From contig JBOHTO010000138.1 of NCBI GenBank assembly GCA_050733695.1, positions 1-46,706 on the forward strand: a stretch of 46,706 nucleotides of DNA. Reading direction: 5' to 3'. The notes beneath the pieces were generated by a model. That model was not told where the DNA came from and searched no databases. It saw only the letters and a program-made list of their open reading frames with translations. Positions 7,828 through 16,817 of the stretch are shown here, in pieces. Within the stretch, counting starts at the first letter, position 1; the number at the start of each line of letters is the position of its first letter. The DNA is from JBOHTO01 sp050733695. Lineage in GTDB: Bacteria > Gemmatimonadota > Gemmatimonadetes > Gemmatimonadales > Gemmatimonadaceae. The position numbers and the translations under genes are program-made.

Positions 7828-9093
7828 ATGCAACGGTGGACTCTGTTGAGCTTCGCGCACGGCGAGCAGCGGGCGCTGCACACGGAGCATGAGGAGCGTA
7901 TCGGGAACAGCCGGGCGTTCGGTGCCGCTCATGCTGGTATCCCGGCATCGGTCGGTGCGCTCGATGCGCTCGACAGCGGCGTGCTGTCGTGCGCGCCGGA
8001 CTGGACGGTTCGCCTCGTGAACGCGGCCGCCAATGATATGCTCGGTGGCAGCGGCAGGCGACAGACCGGCCGGTCGCTGTGGGAAGTGCTTCCCGCCGCG
8101 GGTACAGAGGTCGAGCGCGCGTGTCGGGAGACGATGCGCCGGAGAACACGCGCCGCCGTTCGCGATTGGCGACCCTCGGTTGGAAGGGCATTCGCCGCAT
8201 TGAACTCACACCAGCGGCTCGACGTCGAGATCCGCCCGCTCGATGACGGCGGAGTGCTCGTGCTCCTGCATGCTCATTCCATCCCCCCGGGCCCGGAGAG
8301 TCCTGGCCGATGTGCGACCACCGGGAGTGGTGTCCCCGAACTCGGGGGCGCCGAGGAGCGGCTGCGAGAGTTGCTCGAGCAGGTACAGGCGGCGAACGAG
8401 GCAAAGGCCAGCTTCCTCGCTACAATCTCCCATGAACTGCGGACGCCGATCACGGCTCTGACGGGCTACGGTGAACTTCTCGCCGATCAGGTGCTGGGTC
8501 CGCTGCCGAAGGTGCAGCTCGAGGTTGTCGAGCGAATGCGTACTGTCACGCATCATCTCGCAACGATGATCGACGAGATTCTGACCTACTCGAACGTCGA
8601 GGCCGGACGCGAGATCGTACGCATCGCGAAGATGGATGCGGCCGATGCGGCACACGCGGCGGTGGCCGTGGGTGAGCCGCTGGCGAAGCAGAAGGGACTC
8701 ACTCTCTGCGTCGATGCGCCGCGCGACATGGTGATGATCGACAGCGACGTGGACAAGGTGCGCCAGATACTCATCAACCTGATCGCGAATGCCGTCAAGT
8801 TCACCGACTGCGGGGGTGTTCGACTCCATGTGAGTGTCTCGACAACCGAAGCGAGGTGGGCGATCAGCGATACCGGGATGGGCATCGCGAGCTGCGACAT
8901 CTCCCGGCTCTTCAGACCCTTCACCCAGATCGACACCGGCCTCACACGCCGCCACGGTGGAACCGGGCTCGGTCTCTACGTGTCGCGGCGGCTCGCCGAG
9001 CTCCTGGGCGGACGCATAGAACTGGAATCGGAGCCACAGCGTGGGTCGACGTTCACGCTGATCCTCCCCTTCGACGGCACCTCGGGCCAGTAG
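7828..9093 (+). CDS. PAS-domain histidine kinase
   Basis: 421 residues, soluble. A PAS-like domain occupies about residues 45-155 (LDSGVLSCAPDWTVRLVNAAAND), followed by a short linker and coil (LRELLEQVQAANEAKASF). HisKA carries His202 in TISHELRTPITAL, and HATPase has NLIANAVKF, DTGMGI and GTGLGLYVS. There is no receiver domain. An in-frame stop at 7789-7791 limits the N-terminus, so ATG 7828 is the best start, although no good ribosome site precedes it. The 150 bases between this gene and the pseudo-receiver show no feature I can name. The partner regulator is unknown; the pseudo-receiver upstream is a candidate. Confidence 0.9.
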   Translation: MQRWTLLSFAHGEQRALHTEHEERIGNSRAFGAAHAGIPASVGALDALDSGVLSCAPDWTVRLVNAAANDMLGGSGRRQTGRSLWEVLPAAGTEVERACRETMRRRTRAAVRDWRPSVGRAFAALNSHQRLDVEIRPLDDGGVLVLLHAHSIPPGPESPGRCATTGSGVPELGGAEERLRELLEQVQAANEAKASFLATISHELRTPITALTGYGELLADQVLGPLPKVQLEVVERMRTVTHHLATMIDEILTYSNVEAGREIVRIAKMDAADAAHAAVAVGEPLAKQKGLTLCVDAPRDMVMIDSDVDKVRQILINLIANAVKFTDCGGVRLHVSVSTTEARWAISDTGMGIASCDISRLFRPFTQIDTGLTRRHGGTGLGLYVSRRLAELLGGRIELESEPQRGSTFTLILPFDGTSGQ

Positions 9094-9170
9094 CACCGCT
9101 CGCCCGACCCGTCCGGCAGGACCGGTCGCCGTTTCGTTTCAACGCTGCTGCCCAACCGCCCTCGTCAATG

Positions 9171-9182
9171 TAGATTTGGATC
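9171..9182 (+). promoter_or_regulatory. Candidate -10 element for leaderless sucA mRNA
   Basis: TAGATT is followed by exactly six bases and then the sucA ATG at 9183, and no Shine-Dalgarno sequence precedes the ATG. This geometry would place the transcript start at or next to the ATG. No convincing -35 is seen. Confidence 0.35.
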
Positions 9183-12080
9183 ATGACGGATACGCCTGTC
9201 ACCGGCGTCTTCAACGACGCGTATCTCGCCGGTCTGTACGATTCCTTCCTGCGCGACCCGGCTTCGGTGGATGAGTCCTGGCGACAGCTCTTCAAGGTCG
9301 CGCGCACTCTGAGCGGGATTATCGGGGAGCAGCCAGCCGGCTCGGCAGCCGACCCCGAGCTTCTGCGCAAGGTCGCAGCGGCCGCCGCACTCGCCGACGG
9401 CATCCGTCAGTACGGCCATCTCGCCGTTCCACTGGACCCGCTCGGAAGCGCACCCCTCGGTGCCGCCGAGCTGAAGGCGGAGTTCTACGGTATCGGCGAT
9501 GCCGATCTGCAGCAGGTTGCTGCGGCTGCGCTCGCGGATACCCGCAGCCTGGCGGATCGAACCCCCGATGCGAACGGTGACGGTTCGAACGACGCGGACG
9601 TTGCGACCGCCGCGGACGTGGTCGCCCGACTCCGGCGATTCTACAGTACGCGAATCGGCTTCGAATTCGCCCACATAGAGGAAGAGGAGGAGCGTGACTG
9701 GTTTCGCCGTGCCATCGAGGAAGGCGAACTCGCGGCGACGCTCAGGGCGGAGGAGAAGGTCGCTGTTCTTCAGCGGCTCACCGAGGTCGACGGCCTCGAG
9801 AGGTTCCTTGGCAGGGCATACCTGGGCGTGAAGCGTTTTTCGATCGAGGGGACCGACATGCTTGTCCCCATGCTGGATGCCGCGATCGAGGGAGCGGCGG
9901 CGAGCAGTGCGCGGCAGGTCGTCATCGGGATGGCACACCGCGGACGGTTGAATGTCCTGGTTCACATACTCGGCAAGCCATACGCGCAACTGTTCGCGGA
10001 GTTTGAGGGGCAGCATCCGGCGAGCCAGCCGGAGAGTGGAACGGGTGACGTAAAATACCATCTTGGCGCACGCGGGCAGCGACGCTTCGGCGCTGATGGC
10101 GGCGACGACCGGACGATCGAGGTCGCGCTCATGCCGAACCCGAGTCATCTGGAGTTCGTCAATCCCGTGCTCGAAGGCGTGGCGCGTGCGGGACAGCGTA
10201 CGGGTGACGACCCGTCATCGGGCAAACGCGATGAGGGACAGGTGCTGCCCATCCTGGTGCACGGCGATGCAGCGTTCATGGGCGAAGGCATCGTTGCCGA
10301 AACGCTCAATCTCTCGCGACTGGCCGGATTTCGCACAGGCGGAACACTGCACATCATAGTCAACAATCAGGTCGGATTCACTACCGATCCCGCAGATGGA
10401 CGCTCGACCTGGTACGCGAGCGATCTCGCGAAGGGATTCGAGGTTCCCATCCTCCACGTGAACGGTGACGACGCGGAGTCGTGTATCGCTGCCGTGCGTC
10501 TCGGGATCGCTTATCGCGAGCGGTTCGGCAAGGACTTTCTCATCGATCTGGTCGGCTACCGCAGGCATGGCCACAACGAAACCGATGAGCCGAGTTTCAC
10601 GCAGCCGGTGCTGTACGAGAAGATTCGCGGACACCCCACGCCGCGCGAGGTTTTCGGTGCGCGCCTGGTGAAGGATGCCGTTGTCTCGGAGGCGGATGTG
10701 GAGGCGTTCGAGGCGTCCTTCATGGAGCGGCTTGGCGCCATTCACGACGAGGTGTCAGCGAAGAGCGAAGGTGCCGCCGACACAACGGGCGTCGAGGCGT
10801 CGGATGTCGGACATGCGACCGGTGACGGCACCGGTTCCCGGGACGTGCCGGGAGATCGGGCCGCGGCGGACGAGATCGACACGCGGGTCGACGAACGCCG
10901 GCTGCGCGACCTCAATGAGCGGCTCATTCTGTGGCCGGAAGACCTCGAGGTCCACAAGCGGCTCGCGAAGAATCTTCAGCGACGTCGCGAGGCGATCGAG
11001 AGCGAGATCGACTGGGGGCACGCCGAAGCGCTCGCTTTCGCCACGATTCTCATGGACGGCACCTCGATTCGTCTCTCGGGGCAGGACGCCGAACGCGGAA
11101 CCTTTTCCCACCGCCAGGCGGTTCTGCACGACATGGAGACCGGGTCCATCTACATCCCGCTGCAGCAACTGCGCGGAGCGAAGGGCGCTTTCGAGATTTG
11201 GAACAGTCCTCTCTCGGAGGCGGCCGTGCTTGCATTCGAGTATGGATACAGCGTGGCCGCAGCGGACGCGCTGGTGCTGTGGGAGGCCCAGTTCGGTGAC
11301 TTCGTCAACGTGGCCGCTCCGGTGATCGACCAGTTTCTCGCAGCAGATCGATCGAAGTGGGGACAGACATCATCGGTCGTACTCCTGCTGCCGCACGGGT
11401 ACGAGGGACAGGGGCCGGAGCACTCCAGCGCGCGCCTCGAGCGCTTCCTTCAGCTCTGCGCGGAAGGGAACATGGTCGTGGCGTACCCATCCACGCCGGC
11501 GCAGTACTTCCACGTGCTTCGCCTGCAGGCGAAGCGATCGCCGCGCTGTCCGCTGGTGTTGATGCAGCCGAAGAGTCTTCTGCGACTGCGCGAGGCGATG
11601 TCCTCGCTCGACGATCTGTCATCGCGCGGCTTCTTCAGGGTGATCGATGATCCAGCCGCGTCGCGCGAAGGAAAGCGGGAGCTGGTCGAGCGCCTGGTTC
11701 TCTGCACCGGCAAGATATACTACGACATCCTCGCTTCGGAGCGCGGTCCGGACACAGCAGTCGTGCGTGTCGAGCAGTTGTATCCGTGGCCGCACGATGC
11801 TGTGGCGCGCATCGTGGATCTGTACCCCGCGCTCGAGGAAGTCGTGTGGGCCCAGGAAGAGCCGAAGAACATGGGCGCCTGGACATTCGTCGCGTCCCGG
11901 CTGCGCGCGTCGACGGGGAACGCGATGCCCGTGCGTTACGTCGGCCGGCCGGAGCGGGCGAGTCCGGCGGAAGGATACCACGCCGCGCACGTCGAGGAGC
12001 AGGAGCGGATCGTTGCCGATGCGCTGGCACCCGCGCGTTCTTCCCCGCCCCCGCGGCGGCGCGCGACTGCGCGGTCGTGA
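9183..12080 (+). CDS. sucA: 2-oxoglutarate dehydrogenase E1 component
   Basis: Thiamine-diphosphate enzyme of 965 residues that decarboxylates 2-oxoglutarate in the TCA cycle and passes the succinyl group to E2. Family motifs in order: N-terminal AYLAGLYDSFLRDP, AHRGRLNVLVHILGKPY, VHGDAAFMGEGIVAETLNLS, IIVNNQVGFTTDP, GYRRHGHNETDEPSFTQP, GQDAERGTFSHRQAVLHD, LPHGYEGQGPEHSSARLERF and QYFHVLRLQAKR. Length matches the family. Around residues 520-570 a Gly/Thr/Asp-rich low-complexity stretch replaces the usual Trp-containing linker. The E2 gene (sucB) does not follow; the next gene is a PIG-L deacetylase coupled by a GTGA overlap. The start ATG lacks a ribosome site and may be leaderless. Confidence 0.97.
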   Translation: MTDTPVTGVFNDAYLAGLYDSFLRDPASVDESWRQLFKVARTLSGIIGEQPAGSAADPELLRKVAAAAALADGIRQYGHLAVPLDPLGSAPLGAAELKAEFYGIGDADLQQVAAAALADTRSLADRTPDANGDGSNDADVATAADVVARLRRFYSTRIGFEFAHIEEEEERDWFRRAIEEGELAATLRAEEKVAVLQRLTEVDGLERFLGRAYLGVKRFSIEGTDMLVPMLDAAIEGAAASSARQVVIGMAHRGRLNVLVHILGKPYAQLFAEFEGQHPASQPESGTGDVKYHLGARGQRRFGADGGDDRTIEVALMPNPSHLEFVNPVLEGVARAGQRTGDDPSSGKRDEGQVLPILVHGDAAFMGEGIVAETLNLSRLAGFRTGGTLHIIVNNQVGFTTDPADGRSTWYASDLAKGFEVPILHVNGDDAESCIAAVRLGIAYRERFGKDFLIDLVGYRRHGHNETDEPSFTQPVLYEKIRGHPTPREVFGARLVKDAVVSEADVEAFEASFMERLGAIHDEVSAKSEGAADTTGVEASDVGHATGDGTGSRDVPGDRAAADEIDTRVDERRLRDLNERLILWPEDLEVHKRLAKNLQRRREAIESEIDWGHAEALAFATILMDGTSIRLSGQDAERGTFSHRQAVLHDMETGSIYIPLQQLRGAKGAFEIWNSPLSEAAVLAFEYGYSVAAADALVLWEAQFGDFVNVAAPVIDQFLAADRSKWGQTSSVVLLLPHGYEGQGPEHSSARLERFLQLCAEGNMVVAYPSTPAQYFHVLRLQAKRSPRCPLVLMQPKSLLRLREAMSSLDDLSSRGFFRVIDDPAASREGKRELVERLVLCTGKIYYDILASERGPDTAVVRVEQLYPWPHDAVARIVDLYPALEEVVWAQEEPKNMGAWTFVASRLRASTGNAMPVRYVGRPERASPAEGYHAAHVEEQERIVADALAPARSSPPPRRRATARS

Positions 12081-14734
12081 CTGTCAGCCCGCTCCTCAGC
12101 CCGCTCCTCAGCCCGCTCCGGCTCGCAGTCGCAGCGCTCGTCCTCCTGGCCGCGTCGCGCGTCTCCGCGGCGCAGGGCCGTGGCGCGATAGCGCTGGGGG
12201 GGATCATCGATGGCCTCGGCGTGAGCGGTCGCGTTCTCGTGATCGGCGCCCATCCCGACGACGAGGACACGGCGCTGCTCGCCTGGCTCGTGCGTGGCCG
12301 GCACATGGAGGCCGCATATCTGTCGCTCACACGCGGCGATGGTGGTCAGAACCTCATCGGCAACGAGCTCGGCGAACCCCTGGGCGTCATCCGTACGAAT
12401 GAGCTCCTCGCTGCGCGAGAGGTGGACGGTGCACGGCAATACTTCACGCGTGCCTACGACTTCGGCTTCTCGAAGAGTGCGGAGGAGACGTTTGGCCACT
12501 GGCAACGCGACTCACTGCTGCAGGATATCGTGACCGCGGTGCGGGCCTTTCGGCCGCATGTGATAGTGTCGGTATTCTCGGGGACACCACGCGACGGTCA
12601 TGGGCAGCATCAGGCGGCGGGTATACTTGCGCGCGAGGCGTACGACGTGGCAATGGATACCGTGCGCTTTCCGCGTGCCGTTACCAGTGGCTCTGGACCG
12701 TGGACACCGCTCAAGTTCTACCGTTCCGCGCGATTCTCCCGTGAGTCGGCCACACTCAGCTTCAACGTTGGCGAGTACGATCCGCTGCGCGGCCGGTCAT
12801 ACTACGAGATTGCTGCGGAGAGTCGATCGCAGCACAAGTCGCAGGGGTTTGGCGTCCTCCAGCGCAAAGGGGTCGTCCTGGATCACGTGCGGCGCGAGGA
12901 CTCACGAGTCAACGCGGGCACACCTGCCGGGGCCGAGAGCGACATCTTCGACGGTATCGACACCACCTGGGCCCGCATCCGGCCGCTGGTCGTGGACGCC
13001 GCCGCGCGCGCGGCGCTGGATTCCATTCCGCCCGCGGTCGCCACGGTTCGCGAGGCGTACGATCCATTCGTCCCGGCCACGACGCTGGCCGCGCTGGGTC
13101 GCGTGAACACCCTGTTGCGGCGGGCATGGTGCGGAGAGGGAAGTACCCGGTGCATCACCGACACCGTTGACCCGATACCTTCGGTTGCGCACCCGGTTCC
13201 GGCCGACGTCGAAGGGTCGCTGACCAATGGCCTGAGGCGGGTAGGTCACGCACTCCTCGCGGCAGCGGGAGTGAGCGTCGAGGCGACGGTCCCACGCGAC
13301 GTGGTTGCACTGGGGGACAGCGCCGCCGTCGAGATCACGCTGTACAATCGAGGCACCGAGCCGGTCAGGCTCGTGGAGATCTTTCAGATTGGCGACGACA
13401 CGAGAGCGGCGTCTCTGCGGCCGCAACGACCGGTGCAGATCGAGCCGGACAGCGCACACGAAGTCACTCTGTCGGTGGACGGCCTGCGCTGGACGCGTCC
13501 CCGCTGGCTCGTGCCCCCGCGAAAGGGCGACATGTTCGGTGTGGCCGGCGGAAGCGAGGCGACTGCTGCACACACCGCTGCCGCGCGCGTTGCACTCATT
13601 ATCGATATCGCCGGCACACGTGTGTGGGCGCATGCGCCGGTTGTATTCCGATATGCCGATCCGGTACGCGGCGATGTCCGGCGCCCTCTGGCCGTCGTGC
13701 CCGCGATATCCATCACGCTCGATCGCACGATCGAGTATGCACGGGCTGGTGAGGGCTTCGAGCGAACGGTGCGCGTACATCTTCGATCGTCCGACAATGA
13801 CGAACGGCGCGTTATCGTGTCCCTCGAGCTCCCCGGAGGATTCAGCGCGGATTCCGCCCTACGCACGCTGATGCTCGCGGGAGGTGCGACGCGTACAGTC
13901 GACTTCGTCGTGCGCGGACGCCCGCGCGAGGGGAGTCATGTGATCCGCGCAGTTGCGGAGAGCAACGGCGTGCGGTTCGGCGACGGCTTCATTCCGATCG
14001 TGTACGACCACATCCTTCCAGCACGGGTCTATCGTCCTGCGGAACTCCTGCTCGAAGCGGTCGATGTCGAACTTCCGGCGGGAATTGCGGTAGCGTATCT
14101 GACCGGTGTGGGCGACAACATCGTGCCCATGCTGCGCCAGCTTGGACTCGACCCGCGGGTGATCGAGCCGGGTGCTCTCGTCAATGTGGACCTGTCGCGT
14201 TTCGGCGTGGTGGTCGTGGGACCGCGCGCGTATGATGCGAGTCCGGAGCTGGCCGCGAACAACAGACGCCTTCTCGAGTACGCGCGCGAAGGAGGAACGC
14301 TGGTCGTGCAGTACGGCCAGTACGAGATGACCCGCTCCGGGATCATGCCATACCCGATCACGCTCGAACGACCGCACACACGCGTGACCGATGAGCATGC
14401 GAAGGTTCGACTTCTCGATCCGCAACATGCACTGCTGCAGCGTCCCAACCGCATCACCGCGGATGACTTCGATGGATGGGTACAGGAGCGCGCGCTGTAC
14501 ATGCCGGCTACGTTCAGCGATCACTACACCACCGTGCTCGCCGTGGCGGATCCCGGCGAACCGGCATCCGAGAGCGCGATTCTGGTCGTGCCATACGGCC
14601 GCGGCACGTACATCTATACCACGCTCGCGTTCTTCCGACAGCTTCCGGCCGGCGTCCCCGGTGCGGCACGGCTCTTCGTAAATCTGCTGGCCGCCGGCGC
14701 AACGAGTCGTGGCGCAGCGACGATCGCGCCGTGA
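12077..14734 (+). CDS. Exported PIG-L/LmbE-family deacetylase, two-part protein
   Basis: 885 residues from GTG 12077, which overlaps the sucA stop as GTGA. I chose this start because it places a signal peptide (hydrophobic residues 15-28, cleavage near VSA-AQG) at the N-terminus; upstream in-frame starts lie inside sucA. The PIG-L domain (about residues 50-240) carries the zinc motif AHPDDED (His59, Asp62) and the distal DGHGQHQ (His175, His178). The remaining 600 residues are beta-rich, including NEW3-like Ig-type segments and a Rossmann-like C-terminal region (VVVGPRAYDASPEL). Family members remove N-acetyl groups from sugars or glycans, so an extracytoplasmic glycan substrate is likely but unknown. 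The gene is followed by a transporter through another GTGA overlap. Confidence 0.88.
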   Translation: MTVSPLLSPLLSPLRLAVAALVLLAASRVSAAQGRGAIALGGIIDGLGVSGRVLVIGAHPDDEDTALLAWLVRGRHMEAAYLSLTRGDGGQNLIGNELGEPLGVIRTNELLAAREVDGARQYFTRAYDFGFSKSAEETFGHWQRDSLLQDIVTAVRAFRPHVIVSVFSGTPRDGHGQHQAAGILAREAYDVAMDTVRFPRAVTSGSGPWTPLKFYRSARFSRESATLSFNVGEYDPLRGRSYYEIAAESRSQHKSQGFGVLQRKGVVLDHVRREDSRVNAGTPAGAESDIFDGIDTTWARIRPLVVDAAARAALDSIPPAVATVREAYDPFVPATTLAALGRVNTLLRRAWCGEGSTRCITDTVDPIPSVAHPVPADVEGSLTNGLRRVGHALLAAAGVSVEATVPRDVVALGDSAAVEITLYNRGTEPVRLVEIFQIGDDTRAASLRPQRPVQIEPDSAHEVTLSVDGLRWTRPRWLVPPRKGDMFGVAGGSEATAAHTAAARVALIIDIAGTRVWAHAPVVFRYADPVRGDVRRPLAVVPAISITLDRTIEYARAGEGFERTVRVHLRSSDNDERRVIVSLELPGGFSADSALRTLMLAGGATRTVDFVVRGRPREGSHVIRAVAESNGVRFGDGFIPIVYDHILPARVYRPAELLLEAVDVELPAGIAVAYLTGVGDNIVPMLRQLGLDPRVIEPGALVNVDLSRFGVVVVGPRAYDASPELAANNRRLLEYAREGGTLVVQYGQYEMTRSGIMPYPITLERPHTRVTDEHAKVRLLDPQHALLQRPNRITADDFDGWVQERALYMPATFSDHYTTVLAVADPGEPASESAILVVPYGRGTYIYTTLAFFRQLPAGVPGAARLFVNLLAAGATSRGAATIAP
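12085..12120 (+). repeat. Three tandem 12-bp repeats in a signal-peptide coding region
   Basis: The unit CAGCCCGCTCCT occurs three times in a row (the last copy ends in G). It encodes Leu-Leu-Ser-Pro repeats just before the hydrophobic core of the deacetylase signal peptide. The unit is a multiple of three, so copy-number change would keep the frame. Confidence 0.85.
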
Positions 14735-15765
14735 CCGGACGCCGCACTCGTGCAGCGGCGATGGCTGCCCTTGTATCCGCGTGCGCAGGCGATGGGCGGG
14801 CCGTGCTCACCGTCTACTCACCGCACGGCAAGGATCTGCTGGCGTACTTCGAACAGCGTTTCGAGGACGCAAATCCGGATATCGACGTACAGTGGGTGGA
14901 CATGGGTTCGCAGGAGGTGCTGGATCGACTGCGCGCCGAGTCCGCGAATCCGCAGGCTGACCTCTGGTTCGGGGCGCCGGCCGAGATCTTCGACCGCGCC
15001 GCGGCAGAGAGTCTGCTCGCCGCATACCAGCCGACCTGGCATGAGACGGTGCCTCCGGAGGCACACGGCACGGATGACATGTGGTACGGAACATATCTCA
15101 CGCCGGAGGTGATAGCGTATAACAGCGAGGCCGTGAGCCGGTCGGAGGCGCCGGAAGACTGGGACGATGTGCTCGATCCGAAATGGCGGGGCGAGGTGCT
15201 CATTCGGGATCCGATCGCGTCCGGCACGATGCGGGCGATCTTCGGTGCGCAGATCGCGCGATCGGTTCGCGAGACGGGCTCGCCAGACGCGGGTTTCGAA
15301 TGGCTGCGCCGGCTGGACGCCAACACCAAGGAATACGTCCTGAATCCCACCCTGTTGTACCAGAAGCTGGGCAGGCAGGAGGGATTGATCACGCTCTGGG
15401 ACATGCCCGATATCGCCACCATCCAGAAACGGCTCGGCATTCCCATCGACTACGTGATTCCGGCAAGCGGTACGCCGGTTCTGGTGGATGCGATCGCCCT
15501 CGTGCGCGGGAGTGCAAACGGAAACATCGCACGACGCTACTACGAGTTCGTCACTACCCCCGAGGCGCTCGTAGCCGCCGCCAACCGCTTCATGCGCATT
15601 CCCGCGCGGAGTGACATCCCCATCGACTCCCTCCCCGACTGGATCCGCGAGGCGAAGGAACAGATCATCCCGATGCCTGTCGATCAGGAGCTGCTTGCCG
15701 ACCGGCTCGACGACTGGATGCGCTACTGGGACTCCAACATCCGGAACCAGAGCAGCGACCCGTGA
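14731..15765 (+). CDS. ABC importer substrate-binding lipoprotein (Fe3+/polyamine-like class)
   Basis: 344 residues from GTG 14731, overlapping the upstream stop (GTGA). A short signal ends in LVSACAG with Cys18 as the probable lipid-anchored residue. The fold signature is that of FbpA/AfuA/PotD-type binding proteins: LTVYSPHGKDLLAYFEQRF, GSQEVLDRL, ADLWFGAP, WDDVLDPKWRGEVLIRDP, VIPASGTPVLVDAIAL and ARRYYEFVTTPEAL. Automatic annotation would probably say iron(III). However, I do not find the paired tyrosines that bind iron in FbpA at the equivalent place (that stretch reads LITLWDMPDIATI). A sugar-phosphate, phosphonate or other anion, as for AfuA, is possible. The ATPase and permease follow directly. 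Confidence 0.85.
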   Translation: MTGRRTRAAAMAALVSACAGDGRAVLTVYSPHGKDLLAYFEQRFEDANPDIDVQWVDMGSQEVLDRLRAESANPQADLWFGAPAEIFDRAAAESLLAAYQPTWHETVPPEAHGTDDMWYGTYLTPEVIAYNSEAVSRSEAPEDWDDVLDPKWRGEVLIRDPIASGTMRAIFGAQIARSVRETGSPDAGFEWLRRLDANTKEYVLNPTLLYQKLGRQEGLITLWDMPDIATIQKRLGIPIDYVIPASGTPVLVDAIALVRGSANGNIARRYYEFVTTPEALVAAANRFMRIPARSDIPIDSLPDWIREAKEQIIPMPVDQELLADRLDDWMRYWDSNIRNQSSDP

Positions 15766-16817
15766 CCGCAGGCACCCTCTCGCTCGCGGGGCTGACGCGC
15801 CGATTCGACGGCCGCCTCGCGGTGGAGGATCTCACGCTCGATGTGGCGCCCGGTGAACTCCTCGCGCTGGTGGGAGCGTCGGGCTCGGGGAAGACAACCA
15901 CGCTGCGCATGGTGGCCGGTTACGAGCAGCCTGACTCGGGTGCGGTCCTGCTCGACGGGCGCGACATCACGGGCATCGCCCCGCAGCGGCGTGGATTCGG
16001 CATGGTGTTCCAGCACTACGCGCTCTTCCCGCATATGACGGTGGGAGAGAACGTTGCATTCGGCCTCGAGGCGCGTGGAGCGCGCCGGCAGGAGCGAACC
16101 GCTCGCGCCGCTCGCGCGCTCGCGGCGGTCGGGCTCGAAGGTGCCGCCGATCGGCCGGTGCAGCAGCTCTCCGGCGGCGAACAGCAGCGGGTCGCGCTCG
16201 CACGCGCCATGATCATCGAACCGCCCGTGCTTCTCCTGGACGAACCACTGTCCAATCTCGATCCCACACTCCGGCGAACGATGCGCAACGAGATGCGAGC
16301 CACGCTTCGCCGACTGGCCGTCACAACGCTCTTCGTTACGCATGATCAGGAAGATGCCTTCGCCGTGGCCGACCGCATTGCACTTCTGCGTCTCGGCCGA
16401 CTGCTGCAGGTGGGAACTCCGGAGGAGTTGTACGACGCACCGAGATCCCGCGAGGTCGCCGAGTTCATCGGGCGGGCCGCGCTCGTGCCCGGGGAACTCG
16501 ACGGCCGGGCAATATCCATTCGTATAGGCGGTGTCGAGCGGCGGGTTGGTGCAAGGGCGCCGGACGGTGCCGCCAACGGGGACGGAGCTCTCGCCGTGTT
16601 GCGCCCGGACTCGCTGGGTCTCACGGCCGTGGACGGCGTGGATTCGTGGCCGGGGACGGTGAGCGCTCGACGCTTTGCCGGTGCATCGCTCGCGTATCAT
16701 GTTCTGCTGGACGGTGGTATCGAGGTCGAGGTGGCAAGTGCGAAGCGCGACGTACGTGAGGGTGATCGAGTGGGCGTGGGCATTGTCCGCGAGACGGTGG
16801 CGGTAGTGGCGGCGTGA
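15762..16817 (+). CDS. ABC importer ATPase (FbpC/PotA class)
   Basis: 351 residues. Walker A GASGSGKT is at residues 38-45, followed by a Q-loop (FQHYALFPHMTV), the signature LSGGEQQRVALARA, Walker B LLLDEPLSNLD and the H-loop FVTHDQEDAFAVADR. The C-terminal 100 residues form a TOBE-like domain (VLRPDSLGL, SARRFAGASLAYHVLL), typical of CUT1, Fe3+ and polyamine importers. The GTG start overlaps the binding-protein stop, and its own stop overlaps the permease start. It powers import through the permease encoded next. The TOBE domain may sense substrate or regulatory state. Confidence 0.93.
   Translation: MTAGTLSLAGLTRRFDGRLAVEDLTLDVAPGELLALVGASGSGKTTTLRMVAGYEQPDSGAVLLDGRDITGIAPQRRGFGMVFQHYALFPHMTVGENVAFGLEARGARRQERTARAARALAAVGLEGAADRPVQQLSGGEQQRVALARAMIIEPPVLLLDEPLSNLDPTLRRTMRNEMRATLRRLAVTTLFVTHDQEDAFAVADRIALLRLGRLLQVGTPEELYDAPRSREVAEFIGRAALVPGELDGRAISIRIGGVERRVGARAPDGAANGDGALAVLRPDSLGLTAVDGVDSWPGTVSARRFAGASLAYHVLLDGGIEVEVASAKRDVREGDRVGVGIVRETVAVVAA

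Noticed and set aside
11786..12076. N-terminal extension of the PIG-L gene inside sucA
   Set aside because: The extension has no signal or domain and would bury the true signal peptide; GTG 12077 fits the overlap pattern.
14731..15765. Firm call as iron(III)-binding protein
   Set aside because: The tyrosine pair expected for iron is not found in the equivalent place, so I kept the substrate open.
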